Assembly (NCBI GenBank): GCA_030651765.1
Contig: JAUSBY010000012.1
Span: forward strand, 1 to 64,000
Source: Coriobacteriia bacterium
GTDB lineage: Bacteria > Actinomycetota > Coriobacteriia > Anaerosomatales > Anaerosomataceae
DNA: 64,000 bases
Reading direction: 5' to 3'
Part shown: piece by piece, positions 23,735 through 35,822 of the stretch
Position numbering within the stretch: the stretch's first letter is position 1
Layout of the letters: every line of letters begins with the position of its first letter
Program-made: the position numbers and the translations under genes
Notes under the pieces: model-generated
Databases searched by the model: none
What the model was told of the DNA's origin: nothing
Seen by the model: only the letters and a program-made list of their open reading frames with translations

Positions 23735-24829
23735 CTACCCCTTCGCCACTCGCTCGAAGGCTTCCGCATATCGTGGCACGAGCGCCTCGAACGTGTACAT
23801 CCCTCCAAGCGCCCTGGCGGTGTCGGGCTCGGGCCGCTCCAGGATGAGACTTCGCAGCCGCGCGACAAGCTCCTGCCCGTTGCGATAGCGCATCTCGGCC
23901 GGGTACAGCTCCGGATACGCGAGCCGGTCGGGCACGAGCGGGGCGCACCCCGCGTAGCAGGCCTCGATCATCGCCAGGCCGAAGAACTCGTTGCGGGCGG
24001 TGGACACGGCGATATCCGAGCTCGCCAGTAGCCGCGCGTACGCATCTCGCGACTCCGGTTCGCCGAGATGCACCAGCCTATCGCCGAGCGCCGAGGCGGC
24101 CTCGGCCACGAGCGCCTCGGTCTCGCGGAACGACTGGCCGGCGACAGCCACCTCGAAGTCGAGCCCCTCGGCAGCAAGCGCGCCCACCGCAACGAAGAAC
24201 GCCTCCGGATCCTTGTCGTGCTCCCAGCGGTGCGGCCAGATCACACGCGAGCGCGGGCCGCGCGTGAGCGGCGCTGCGTCCAGCGACGCCGGGTCGAACG
24301 GGGGCGCGAGGACCTCGGAGCGCTCGGCGATGCGCTCGGCCACGCCCTGCGGCTGGTGGTCGGGAAACGCATTCAGAAACCCGGGGATCTCGGCTACGAA
24401 ACCGTCGAGGTTGTAGCGCGTGTTGAACAGGCACACATCGGCGACAAGCGCGCTCGTGATGTTGGTGAGCGGGAACTGGAAGTCCCACTCGGCGGTGTGC
24501 CGCACGGGATAGAGCAGCTGGTTCTCGTGGAAGTACACGATGCGCGGGACGTCGGCCACGGCCTCGCCGGCGAGCGCGACGAACTCGGCGAGGTTGATGA
24601 AGGTGGACGCGAAGATGAGATCCCAGCGCGACCCGGCCTCGTGCAGCGCGCGCGCCTCCTCGGCCATGGTGATCGCGGCCCCACGCATCCGCCACTTCCA
24701 CTTGCGGGGCGGCAGCGTGAGCAAGTCGAACGTTATGCCGAGCGGATCCATGCGCTCCACGAGGCCGTCGAGCACCGCGCGGTGCGAACCGCCGTAGTAG
24801 GGCTCGAGCGCCAGCACGCGCAGACTCAT
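23735..24829 (-). CDS. tRNA-queuosine alpha-mannosyltransferase-like glycosyltransferase (DUF3524)
   Basis: 364 aa. RVLALEPYYGGSHRAVLDGLVERM at the N-terminus, YFHENQLLYP, VIWPHRWEHDKDPEAFF and STARNEFFGLAMIEACYAGCAPLVP are the hallmarks of the DUF3524/GTDC1 family; the human member QTMAN mannosylates queuosine in tRNA-Asp. Bacterial members probably act on the same or a similar tRNA base. The start overlaps the thiI stop by 4 bp, which fits a tRNA-modification pair. The modified base in this organism is an inference; no queuosine genes lie in the window. Confidence 0.8.
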   Translation of the reverse strand: MSLRVLALEPYYGGSHRAVLDGLVERMDPLGITFDLLTLPPRKWKWRMRGAAITMAEEARALHEAGSRWDLIFASTFINLAEFVALAGEAVADVPRIVYFHENQLLYPVRHTAEWDFQFPLTNITSALVADVCLFNTRYNLDGFVAEIPGFLNAFPDHQPQGVAERIAERSEVLAPPFDPASLDAAPLTRGPRSRVIWPHRWEHDKDPEAFFVAVGALAAEGLDFEVAVAGQSFRETEALVAEAASALGDRLVHLGEPESRDAYARLLASSDIAVSTARNEFFGLAMIEACYAGCAPLVPDRLAYPELYPAEMRYRNGQELVARLRSLILERPEPDTARALGGMYTFEALVPRYAEAFERVAKG

Positions 24830-26040
24830 CGCGGACGCCGCCTCTGTGCGCGGGAGAAGTCCACACGCGTGACGCCGGCGAGCGCCTCGGCCACCAGACC
24901 CTCAACGTCCAGTAGAGCCTCTGCTTCGGCGAGCATCTCGGGTGTCGCGTGGGTCTCCGGCCGCCGCGGCATGAACAGCGTGCAGCAGTCGTCGTCGGTC
25001 GCGGTCGAGAGTTCGAAGGTGCCGATAGCACAGGCCTCGTCGATGATCTCCTGCTTGTCCGAGCCGATGAGCGGGCGCAGGATCGGCATCGTGGCCACCG
25101 CGTCGACAGCCGCCACGTTGTCGAGCGTCTGCGACGCGACCTGCCCGAGGCTCTCGCCGGTGACGAGCGCCCGGGCGCCCTCATCGCGCGCGATCGCCTC
25201 GGCGATGCGAACCATGAACCTCCGGTAGAGGAGCACTCTCAGGTCCTCCGGACCCTCGAGTGCGATACGACGTTGAACGTCGCCGAACGGCACCGTGTAG
25301 AGCCGGGCCATCCCGCCTGCGCGATCGAGTACGCGTGCGAGTTCCAGCGCGTAATGCTCCGAGTGCGCGGACGTCTGCGGGCGACCGGAGAAATGGACGC
25401 CGACGATCGTGGCGCCTCGCCGCATCACGCGCCAGGCGGCCACCGGCGAGTCGATGCCGGCCGACATGAGCGCCACGACCGTGCCCGAGACACCGACCGG
25501 CAGGCCACCGGGGCCCTCCAGGCGTCGGGCGTACACGTAGGCGCGCGCCTGCACCACCTCGATGCGGCACGTGAGGTCCGGGGCCGAGAGGTCGACCGCA
25601 AGCCCGGTTGCCTGCTGCACGGTCGCGCCGACGCGTCGGCTGATCTCCATGCTGCGCTCGGGATAGTTGGTGGCCGAGCGCCGCGACTCGATGGCGAACG
25701 TACGCACGGGCCCGAGCGCATCGGCCTCCCGGCGCGCGATCTCCTCGGCGATCACGGCGTGTGCGGCCTCATCGATCGCCTCCGGGGTCCGATCGCACAC
25801 GATCGCATAGCCGAGGTACGACACGCCGGGCGTGCGCGCGACAGCCGCCAACAGCTCCTCGGCATGCGCAGGGTCGGTCACCGGCACGAGCAGGCGGCTT
25901 GCGATGCGGCGGACGCTGCCTTCGGTCAGGCCCACCACGGCGCGGCGGAGGTTGGTCTCGAGCCTGCGCTCGAAATCACCGCGATTGTGGCCCTTGAGGC
26001 CAATCTCGTGGTAGTGCACGAGTGCCGTGCGCTCCGCCAT
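24826..26040 (-). CDS. thiI: tRNA 4-thiouridine / thiamine sulfur-transfer enzyme ThiI, without rhodanese domain
   Basis: 404 aa from the ATG at 26040 (GGGGA upstream). A ferredoxin-like/THUMP N-terminus (EIGLKGHNRGDFERRLETNL) precedes the PP-loop adenylation domain SAGIDSPVAAWRVMRRGATIVGVHFSG. It ends after the PP-loop part, lacking the C-terminal rhodanese of the E. coli enzyme, like many Gram-positive ThiI proteins that make s4U8 in tRNA with a partner cysteine desulfurase. It overlaps the glycosyltransferase gene by 4 bp and starts 76 bp after rpoZ. Confidence 0.93.
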   Translation of the reverse strand: MAERTALVHYHEIGLKGHNRGDFERRLETNLRRAVVGLTEGSVRRIASRLLVPVTDPAHAEELLAAVARTPGVSYLGYAIVCDRTPEAIDEAAHAVIAEEIARREADALGPVRTFAIESRRSATNYPERSMEISRRVGATVQQATGLAVDLSAPDLTCRIEVVQARAYVYARRLEGPGGLPVGVSGTVVALMSAGIDSPVAAWRVMRRGATIVGVHFSGRPQTSAHSEHYALELARVLDRAGGMARLYTVPFGDVQRRIALEGPEDLRVLLYRRFMVRIAEAIARDEGARALVTGESLGQVASQTLDNVAAVDAVATMPILRPLIGSDKQEIIDEACAIGTFELSTATDDDCCTLFMPRRPETHATPEMLAEAEALLDVEGLVAEALAGVTRVDFSRAQRRRPR

Positions 26041-26116
26041 CACGTCCCCGTCCACACGTGTGCCCCGGGCCGACGACGCGGCTCGGGGCACCGTCACGGC
26101 CCGATCTCGGCCGATG

Positions 26117-26365
26117 CTACTTGTAGCTTTCCTTCACGCGCTCGAAGCTCACGTCACCCGATGCGATCTCGTCAAGCGCGAGCGTGAGCGGCTTGGTGCT
26201 CGTGATCTGGGCGATCTGCGGCGCCTGCATGGTGAGCAGCGCCTGGTCGCGAACGCCGTGGATCATGTCGTTGATCTGGCGCGCCCGCTTGGCAGCCACG
26301 ATGCACAGTGTGTACTTGGAGTCGACCGTGGAGAGCAGGAGGTCGACGTCGGGTTTGATGACCAT
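26117..26365 (-). CDS. rpoZ: RNA polymerase omega subunit
   Basis: 82 aa. KYTLCIVAAKRARQINDM and KPLTLALDEIASGDVSFE are the two conserved stretches of the omega subunit, which helps assemble core RNA polymerase. The stop of gmk is 3 bp upstream of its start, a classic gmk-rpoZ pair. Confidence 0.95.
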   Translation of the reverse strand: MVIKPDVDLLLSTVDSKYTLCIVAAKRARQINDMIHGVRDQALLTMQAPQIAQITSTKPLTLALDEIASGDVSFERVKESYK

Positions 26366-26367
26366 AG

Positions 26368-26943
26368 CTACGACTGTCCTTCGGTTGAGTGGAGGGATCC
26401 GATGATGTCCACGAGCTCGTCGGTTGCCCGGGAGACATCATCGTTTTCTACCACATGGTCGTACGTTCCCACAAGTTCGAGCTCGCGGACGGCGGTGGCA
26501 AGACGCGTTCTGACCTGCTCGTCCGTCTCTGCCCCGCGCTTGCGGATCCGGCGCTCCAGCTCGTCCATCGACGGCGCGATGATGAAGACGAGGACCGCCT
26601 CGGGCATGAGGTCCTTCACCTGGAACGCACCCTGCGGGTCGATCTCGAGGATGACGTCGCGCCCCTCGGCCAGCTTGTCCTCAACGGAGGACCGCAGGGT
26701 ACCGTACTGGTTGCCGTGCACCTCGGCCCACTCGAGGAACTCACCGGATGCGATGCGTCGGCCAAACTCGGCCGGCGTGAGGAAGACATAGTCCTCCCCG
26801 TCCACCTCGCCCGGGCGCGCGGCCCGTGTGGTTGCCGAGATAGAGACCCACATGCGAGGAACCCTGGCCACCAGACGGTCGACCAGAGTTCCTTTTCCGG
26901 CACCCGAGGGCCCGGAGATGATGACCAGCGCGCCTCTCGGCAT
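26368..26943 (-). CDS. gmk: Guanylate kinase
   Basis: 191 aa. Converts GMP to GDP with ATP. P-loop GPSGAGKGT at about 11-19, then SATTRAARPGEVDGEDYVFL and GNQYGTLRSSVEDKLAEGRDVILEIDPQGA are typical. The start could also be the GTG immediately before (26946); neither has a strong ribosome site, suggesting coupling to mihF 19 bp upstream. Order mihF-gmk-rpoZ is the common actinobacterial one. Confidence 0.95.
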   Translation of the reverse strand: MPRGALVIISGPSGAGKGTLVDRLVARVPRMWVSISATTRAARPGEVDGEDYVFLTPAEFGRRIASGEFLEWAEVHGNQYGTLRSSVEDKLAEGRDVILEIDPQGAFQVKDLMPEAVLVFIIAPSMDELERRIRKRGAETDEQVRTRLATAVRELELVGTYDHVVENDDVSRATDELVDIIGSLHSTEGQS

Positions 26944-26961
26944 CACGTGGTCGTGACGCCT

Positions 26962-27270
26962 TCAGCCAAGGCGCTGCATGAGCATCTCGCGCTGGCGGGC
27001 GCCCAGGCCCTGCACGCGGCGGCTCGGGGAGATCTCCAGCTCGGTCATGATCTTGGCCGCTTTCGCCTTGCCGAAGCCGGGAAGGCTCTCAAGGAGCGTT
27101 GCCACCTTCATGCGCGCGACGATCGGGTCGTCCGACTTGCTCATGACCTCAGCGAACGTCGTCGATCCCGCCTTGATCTTCTGGCGCAGTTCCGCGCGCG
27201 CCTGGCGCGCCTGTGCGGCCTTCTCCAGGGCCTTCTTGCGATCGGCCTCGGAAAGATTGGGCAGAGCCAT
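26962..27270 (-). CDS. mihF: Integration host factor, actinobacterial type
   Basis: 102 aa, ATG with GAGGAGGAA upstream. An N-terminal basic helix (EADRKKALEKAAQARQARAELRQKIK) is followed by an H2TH-type DNA-binding motif VATLLESLPGFGKAKAAKIMTELEIS. This small nucleoid protein is characteristic of Actinobacteria and unrelated to enterobacterial IHF. The 124 bp between it and pyrE shows no gene and may hold its promoter. Confidence 0.93.
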   Translation of the reverse strand: MALPNLSEADRKKALEKAAQARQARAELRQKIKAGSTTFAEVMSKSDDPIVARMKVATLLESLPGFGKAKAAKIMTELEISPSRRVQGLGARQREMLMQRLG

Positions 27271-27394
27271 GGTTCCTCCTCGCCTCTCGTACCGTGGTGC
27301 GTAGCGGATACCATCTCGGGGCGCCCCACGCGCACACCCCTTCGCTGCAACAGACTCGATGTTACCCCTGACCTGCGAGAATGCCAAGCCTTAC

Positions 27395-27973
27395 TTACCC
27401 CAGACGACGACTGCCCGGCGAATCGATGGGGATTCCGGACGCGCAGAGCGGACACGAACCCGGCTCCATAGACTCGATCTCGAGTCGAAGCAACGGCAAG
27501 TATTCCGCGTCGAAGGCCTTCTCTCCCCCACGGTCGATGATGGAGGTCACGGCGGCCACGTCGCCGCCGGCCGCGCGGACGAGCTCGATCACCTCGGCGA
27601 CGCTTCCACCCGTCGTGACCACGTCCTCAACGACGAGCACGCGCTCGCCGGGCGTCACAGAAAAGCCCCGGCGAAAGGTCATCACACCGGCCTGACGCTC
27701 GCTGAAGATGAACCTGACCCCGAGTGCCTGCGCGACGGCGAACCCGATCATGATGCCGCCGACGGCCGGCGCCGCGACGACATCGATATCGCGATTCGCA
27801 ACCGCCTCGGCCATCGCCCGGCCGAGGTCTGTCGTGAGCGCCGGGTCCTCGAGCACGCGTGCGCATTGGACGTACGTGTCCGAGTGCCGGCCGCTCGTCA
27901 GCTGGAAGTGGCCGTGCAGGATCGCGCCCGCACCCCTAAGCGCGTCGAGTACCTGTGCCTCGGTGAGACTCAT
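27395..27973 (-). CDS. pyrE: Orotate phosphoribosyltransferase
   Basis: 192 aa. Adds ribose-5-phosphate from PRPP to orotate. The PRPP motif VLVVEDVVTTGGSVAE and the flexible-loop-like region FSERQAGVMTFRRGF are present. The C-terminus carries CPLC (SMEPGSCPLCASG), an unusual small extension. It overlaps pyrF by 4 bp and is the last gene of the pyr operon. Confidence 0.95.
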   Translation of the reverse strand: MSLTEAQVLDALRGAGAILHGHFQLTSGRHSDTYVQCARVLEDPALTTDLGRAMAEAVANRDIDVVAAPAVGGIMIGFAVAQALGVRFIFSERQAGVMTFRRGFSVTPGERVLVVEDVVTTGGSVAEVIELVRAAGGDVAAVTSIIDRGGEKAFDAEYLPLLRLEIESMEPGSCPLCASGIPIDSPGSRRLG

Positions 27974-28740
27974 GCGTCGAGCTCCTTCACGATACTCCGG
28001 GCAGCAGCGGCCGGATCCGGCGCGCCGGTGATCGGACGACCGATGACGAGGTGCGACGCCCCGGCGGCAACGGCCTCTTCCGGCGTGGCGGTGCGCGCCT
28101 GATCGCCGGGATCCTCACCGGCCGGGCGGATACCGGGGGTCACCACGAGCGCGTCGGCGCCGAGCAACTCGCGCATCGCGGCGGCCTCCTGCGGCGAGCA
28201 CACGACGCCGTCACAACCGGCGTCTCGCGCAAGCGCGCCGAGCGCGGCGACCTGCTCGGCAGCGGGACGGGCGACTCCGATCTCGGCAAGTCCGTCGTCG
28301 TCGAGGCTGGTGAGCACCGTCACCGCGATGACTGCGGGCGTGCCGGCCCGGAACTTGGCAGCCGCCTCTCCAGCCCCCGCGACGGCGGCTTCCATCATTG
28401 CGCGACCGCCCGAAGCGTGCACGGTGAACATGTCGGCGCCCGCCCGCGTGAGGGTTCGCGCGGCGCCGGCGACCTGGTGCGGGATGTCGTGCAGCTTGAG
28501 GTCGACGAACACCTTGAAGCCGAGCGAGCGCATCTCGCGGACGATATCAGGACCCGCGGCGTAGTAGAGCGTCATGCCGATCTTCACCCACCCGACGTGC
28601 CCCTGCAGGGTGCGCGCCAGTGCGCGTGCGCTCTCGGCATCGGGCAGATCGAGCGCCACGATGACGGCGTCCCGCATGCTGTCCTTCGCGCCGGCGCCGG
28701 GCGCCGCGGGCCGTGCCGTACCTACATGCTCGTCATTCAC
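27970..28740 (-). CDS. pyrF: Orotidine-5'-phosphate decarboxylase
   Basis: 256 aa. Makes UMP from OMP. The catalytic [15 protein letters not shown] sequence (K/D/D tetrad) and TPGIRP...IGRPIT phosphate motif are intact. About 20 residues precede the usual IVALD start; a start at the internal Met ([14 protein letters not shown]) is possible. It overlaps pyrD by 8 bp and pyrE by 4 bp. Confidence 0.95.
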   Translation of the reverse strand: MNDEHVGTARPAAPGAGAKDSMRDAVIVALDLPDAESARALARTLQGHVGWVKIGMTLYYAAGPDIVREMRSLGFKVFVDLKLHDIPHQVAGAARTLTRAGADMFTVHASGGRAMMEAAVAGAGEAAAKFRAGTPAVIAVTVLTSLDDDGLAEIGVARPAAEQVAALGALARDAGCDGVVCSPQEAAAMRELLGADALVVTPGIRPAGEDPGDQARTATPEEAVAAGASHLVIGRPITGAPDPAAAARSIVKELDA

Positions 28741-29650
28741 GAATAGCTCCCGTCAGTTCGGCCACGCGCCCGATCCCGCGCTCGGCGCAGAAGCGCTCGA
28801 GGCCCTCGATGATGTGTACCGTCGCGGCCGGGTCCACGAAGTTCGCGGTTCCCACGGCCACCGCGCTCGCGCCGGCCAGCATGAACTCGGCGGCGTCTTC
28901 GGCGTCCATGATACCGCCCATGCCGATGACCGGGACGCCCACCGCGCGGGCGACCTGCCACACCATGCGCACGGCGACAGGCCTGATGGCCGGCCCGGAC
29001 AGTCCGCCCACGCCGCGGGCGAGCTTCGGCCTGAACGTGCGCGTGTCGATCGCCATGCCGAGCAGCGTGTTGATGAGGCTCACCGCGTCGGCGCCCTCGG
29101 CCTCGACCGCCCGTGCGATCTCGACGATATCCGTGACGTTCGGGCTGAGCTTCACGATAAGCGGCCTGGTCGTGACGGCCCGGACGGCCCGCACCACCTG
29201 CGCAGCGCCGTCGCACGACGTGCCGAACGCCATGCCCCCCTCATCGACGTTGGGACACGAGATGTTGAGCTCGAGCGCCGAGACCGCATCCTCACGCTCG
29301 AGCCGCTCGGCCACCGCGACGTAGCCCTCCGTGGTATGCCCGACGACGTTCACGATGACCGGCACGTCACGGCCCGCAAGCCACGCCAGGTCCTCAGCGC
29401 AGAACGCCTCCACACCCGGGTTCTGCAGCCCGATGGAGTTGAGCATGCCCGAGGGTGTCTCGGCGATGCGCGGACTGTCGTTGCCCGCCCACGGCTCTGT
29501 CGAGACCCCTTTGGTGACGACCGCGCCGAGGCGCGACAGCGCGACGAAGTCGGCATACTCGCGTCCCGAGCCGAAGGTGCCCGAGGCGGTCATCACGGGA
29601 TTGCGCAGCTCGAGCGCGCCGATGCGTACGCGCATGTCCACAGCGCTCAC
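28733..29650 (-). CDS. pyrD: Dihydroorotate dehydrogenase, class 1B catalytic subunit
   Basis: 305 aa from a GTG at 29650 that overlaps the pyrK stop (GTGA) and has GGAGGTG upstream. [11 protein letters not shown] supplies the catalytic Cys of class 1 enzymes and [29 protein letters not shown] the FMN phosphate site. Class 1B enzymes use NAD+ through PyrK, which is encoded immediately upstream, so this is the NAD-linked form suited to anaerobes. Confidence 0.96.
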   Translation of the reverse strand: MSAVDMRVRIGALELRNPVMTASGTFGSGREYADFVALSRLGAVVTKGVSTEPWAGNDSPRIAETPSGMLNSIGLQNPGVEAFCAEDLAWLAGRDVPVIVNVVGHTTEGYVAVAERLEREDAVSALELNISCPNVDEGGMAFGTSCDGAAQVVRAVRAVTTRPLIVKLSPNVTDIVEIARAVEAEGADAVSLINTLLGMAIDTRTFRPKLARGVGGLSGPAIRPVAVRMVWQVARAVGVPVIGMGGIMDAEDAAEFMLAGASAVAVGTANFVDPAATVHIIEGLERFCAERGIGRVAELTGAIRE

Positions 29651-30461
29651 GAGCGCACCTCCGGGTCGGCGGCCGGCTCCCAGACGATGTCGGCCGCATC
29701 GAAGACCGGGCCGTCCACGCACGCGCGCTTGCGTCCGTGCACCGTGGAGACGACGCACGACAGGCACGCGCCCACGCCGCACGCCATGAGCCGCTCGAGC
29801 GAGACCTGGCACGCCACGCCGGCCTCGGCAGCCTGCGCCGCGACGATCCGCTGCATCGGCTCGGGGCCGCACGTGTAGATGACGTCCAGGCGGTCGGCGG
29901 CGATGAGCTCCGGCGTGAGCATGGTGATGAACCCGCAGGCGCCCTCGCTGCCGTCGTCGGTGGCGTAGGCCGTGCGGCGGCACACATCCTCGAACAGCTC
30001 GCGGGCGAGCAGGCGGCCCGCCGAGGGAGCGCCCTGCGCCAGCGTGACCGCGACGCCGTCACGCGCGAGCCGCTCGGCCAACATGCCGAGTGGCGCCACG
30101 CCCAGACCGCCGGCGACGAGCAGCGCGCGCTCGGCGCCTTCGGGGATGCGCCATCCGCTGCCGAGCGGGCCGATGAGGTCCATCTCGACGCCGGGCGCTA
30201 CGGTTGCCAGCGCGCGCGTCCCGCGGCCGAGGGTCTGGTAGAGGATCTCGATCCGCCCGCCGCCCGCGCGGAAGACGGAGAACGGACGGCGCAGGATGAA
30301 GTCGGTTCCCTCGGCGATGCGCAAGTGCACGAACTGGCCGGGCTCCACCGAGGAGGCGGTCCGCGCCGCAGCGAGCGCAACGAGCCACACGCCCTCGGCG
30401 ACGCGCGCGTTTGCGAGCACGGTCGCCCGTTCGAGCGCGGGTGAAAAGGCGGCAGCGCGAC

Positions 30462-30465
<4 letters not shown>
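29647..30465 (-). CDS. pyrK: Dihydroorotate dehydrogenase electron-transfer subunit
   Basis: 272 aa from a GTG at 30465 overlapping the carB stop by 4 bp (GTGA). FAD-binding motif [12 protein letters not shown]-binding [15 protein letters not shown], and four Cys for [2Fe-2S] near the end ([14 protein letters not shown]...RACVDGPVF). Passes electrons from PyrD to NAD+. Confidence 0.95.
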
Positions 30466-33680
<3,215 letters not shown>

Positions 33681-33699
33681 GCGTCGCCTTTCGGATGGC

Positions 33700-34542
33700 T
33701 TACGGGACGATCATGACAGGGCAGCTCGCCTGCCTGAGCAGCGTCATCGACAGACTGCCGAGAAGCATCTCCTGCACGGCGTTGCAGCCGCGCGTGCCGA
33801 CCACTACACCGGTGGCCCGCCTGTCGTCGATCTCGGCAAGAACCGCTCTCACCGGCGCCTCACGACGAATCGTCACGCTTGCGGCGAGCCCCTGCTGCGC
33901 GCACATCGCCTGGAGATTGCGCAGGTGGAACTCGGCACCCTCCTCGGCGCGTCGCAGCTTCTCACCCTCGAGCGCGGGATCGATCGCGTGGAGCAGGAAC
34001 ACGTGTTTCACCGCTCCTGTGGGCAGGTCGACCACGCTCATGAAGGCGCGCGAGGCCGAAAGCGAGAAGTCGATGGCCACCACGAGCTTCTGGCCGAACG
34101 TACGCATGAGCGCCGACGGGTCGTCCATGTTCCGCAGCAGATCGAAGCGGGCGACCAGCTGCGGGACATCCGCGTCGCGCACGAGCCGCTCGGAGACCGA
34201 ACCGACGAGCAGCTGATCGGCGATGGACTTCGCGTGGGAGCCGTACACGGCGGCGTCCACCTGCGATTCGGCCGCGATCGCGCCGAGTTCGTCGACCGGG
34301 TCGCCGACGCTCACCCTCACCTCGACCCCGAGTCCCGCCTCCTCGAGTGTGGCGCACATCGCCTGCATCGCGGCGCGCGCCTCATCGACACGGGCCCCGA
34401 CAGCGACATCCCCGCCGGATTCGACCACATGCGCGAGCACGACCCGTCGCACACCGAGCGCCGGAAGCCCGCGCGCAAACGCCGCCACCAGCCCGGTCTC
34501 CTCCGTGAACTCGACCGGCAACAGCACCGTCCTCATCGTCAT
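33700..34542 (-). CDS. Tandem universal stress protein (two UspA domains)
   Basis: 280 aa. The first Usp domain ([20 protein letters not shown]...[31 protein letters not shown]) is followed by a second ([19 protein letters not shown]...[33 protein letters not shown]), with GTRGxxxxxxxxLGS ATP-binding-type motif in the second. It starts at an ATGA overlap with the carA stop and ends 19 bp before carB, so it is built into the pyrimidine operon. Its link to pyrimidine synthesis is unknown. Confidence 0.9.
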   Translation of the reverse strand: MTMRTVLLPVEFTEETGLVAAFARGLPALGVRRVVLAHVVESGGDVAVGARVDEARAAMQAMCATLEEAGLGVEVRVSVGDPVDELGAIAAESQVDAAVYGSHAKSIADQLLVGSVSERLVRDADVPQLVARFDLLRNMDDPSALMRTFGQKLVVAIDFSLSASRAFMSVVDLPTGAVKHVFLLHAIDPALEGEKLRRAEEGAEFHLRNLQAMCAQQGLAASVTIRREAPVRAVLAEIDDRRATGVVVGTRGCNAVQEMLLGSLSMTLLRQASCPVMIVP

Positions 34543-35822
34543 CGCACGTCGCCCCCCTCGGCGAAGATGTCGTCCTCTCCGTCCATCATGCGCGTGAACG
34601 CCCCGAACAGGTACCGCGCGTCGTGCGGGCCGGGTGCCGCCTCGGGGTGATACTGCACCGAGTACGCCGGCGTCTCGAGCACGCGCAGACCCTCGACGGT
34701 CATGTCGTTGACGTTCACGTGCGTCAGCTGCACGGGGCCGAAACGCTCCGAGCGAACGACCGGCGCGACGCCCGCACGCACCCAGGCGCCGAGGTCGCCG
34801 GTATCGTGCGCAAGATCGCCCGAGAGCTCCGGCACGAGCGGCCCGATCGAGCCGAAGTCCACGCAGAAGCCGTGGTTCTGACTCGTGATCTCGACACGCC
34901 CGGTGAGCAGGTTCTTGACCGGCTGGTTGCCGCCGCGATGGCCGTACTTGAGCTTGTACGTCTCGCAGCCGAGCGCGAGCGAGAGCATCTGATGCCCGAG
35001 GCAGATCCCGAAGATGGGCTTGACGCCGAGGATCTCGCGAAGCGTCTCGTACAGGTAGGTCACCGCCGCCGGGTCGCCGGGGCCGTTGGCGAAGAACACG
35101 CCGTCGGGCCCGAGGGCGAGTGCCTCGGCCGCACTCGTCGTCGGCGGCACGACCGTCACCTCGCAGCCGACCTCGGCCAGCCTGCGTAAGATGTTGTACT
35201 TGATGCCCGAGTCGAACGCCACCACGCGGTACCGGGGAGCGGCCGGCAGCACGCCGGTATCCACCGGAAGCTCGCACTCGGGCGGCATCTCGGAGCCCCA
35301 CGTGAACCGCTCGCTCACCGCCACCTCGGCCACAAGGTCGCGCCCGACGAGCCCGGGAGCCGCACCGGCCTTGGCCGCAAGCGACGCCGGATCGAGATCA
35401 ACCGTCGAGAGCACCGCGCGCATCGCACCCGCCTCACGTATATGGCGCGTGAGACGCCGCGTGTCCACATCCTCGATGGCCACGATGCCGAGCCGCTCGA
35501 GAAAACCGCCGAGCGTCTCCTCGGCACGCCAGTTCGAGGCGACATCGGAAAGCTCGCGGACCACGAGGCCGGATGCGAAGACGCCGCGCGACTCCATGTC
35601 GGCGGCGTTCACACCGTAGTTGCCGATGTGCGGCGACGTCATGGTCACGATCTGTCCGGCGTACGAGGGGTCGGTGAGGATCTCCTGGTAGCCGGCCATC
35701 GAGGTGTTGAAGACCGCCTCGCCGTGCGCCTCACCCGTCGCGCCGCACGCCCACCCCTCGAAGCACGTGCCGTCCTCGAGGGCGAGCAGAGCGCGCACCC
35801 GTGTCGACCTCGCGTCTGACAC
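34539..35822 (-). CDS. carA: Carbamoyl-phosphate synthase small (glutaminase) subunit
   Basis: 427 aa from a GTG at 35822 whose G is shared with the pyrC stop. N-terminal LEDGTCFEGWACGATGEAHGEAVFNTSMAGYQEILTDPSYAGQIV and the class I amidotransferase triad FGICLGHQM, YHPE are present. It is about 45 residues longer than typical CarA; most of the excess lies between SQNHGFCVDFGS and VQLTHVNVNDMTVEG, near the active site. Supplies ammonia to CarB. Confidence 0.96.
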   Translation of the reverse strand: MSDARSTRVRALLALEDGTCFEGWACGATGEAHGEAVFNTSMAGYQEILTDPSYAGQIVTMTSPHIGNYGVNAADMESRGVFASGLVVRELSDVASNWRAEETLGGFLERLGIVAIEDVDTRRLTRHIREAGAMRAVLSTVDLDPASLAAKAGAAPGLVGRDLVAEVAVSERFTWGSEMPPECELPVDTGVLPAAPRYRVVAFDSGIKYNILRRLAEVGCEVTVVPPTTSAAEALALGPDGVFFANGPGDPAAVTYLYETLREILGVKPIFGICLGHQMLSLALGCETYKLKYGHRGGNQPVKNLLTGRVEITSQNHGFCVDFGSIGPLVPELSGDLAHDTGDLGAWVRAGVAPVVRSERFGPVQLTHVNVNDMTVEGLRVLETPAYSVQYHPEAAPGPHDARYLFGAFTRMMDGEDDIFAEGGDVR

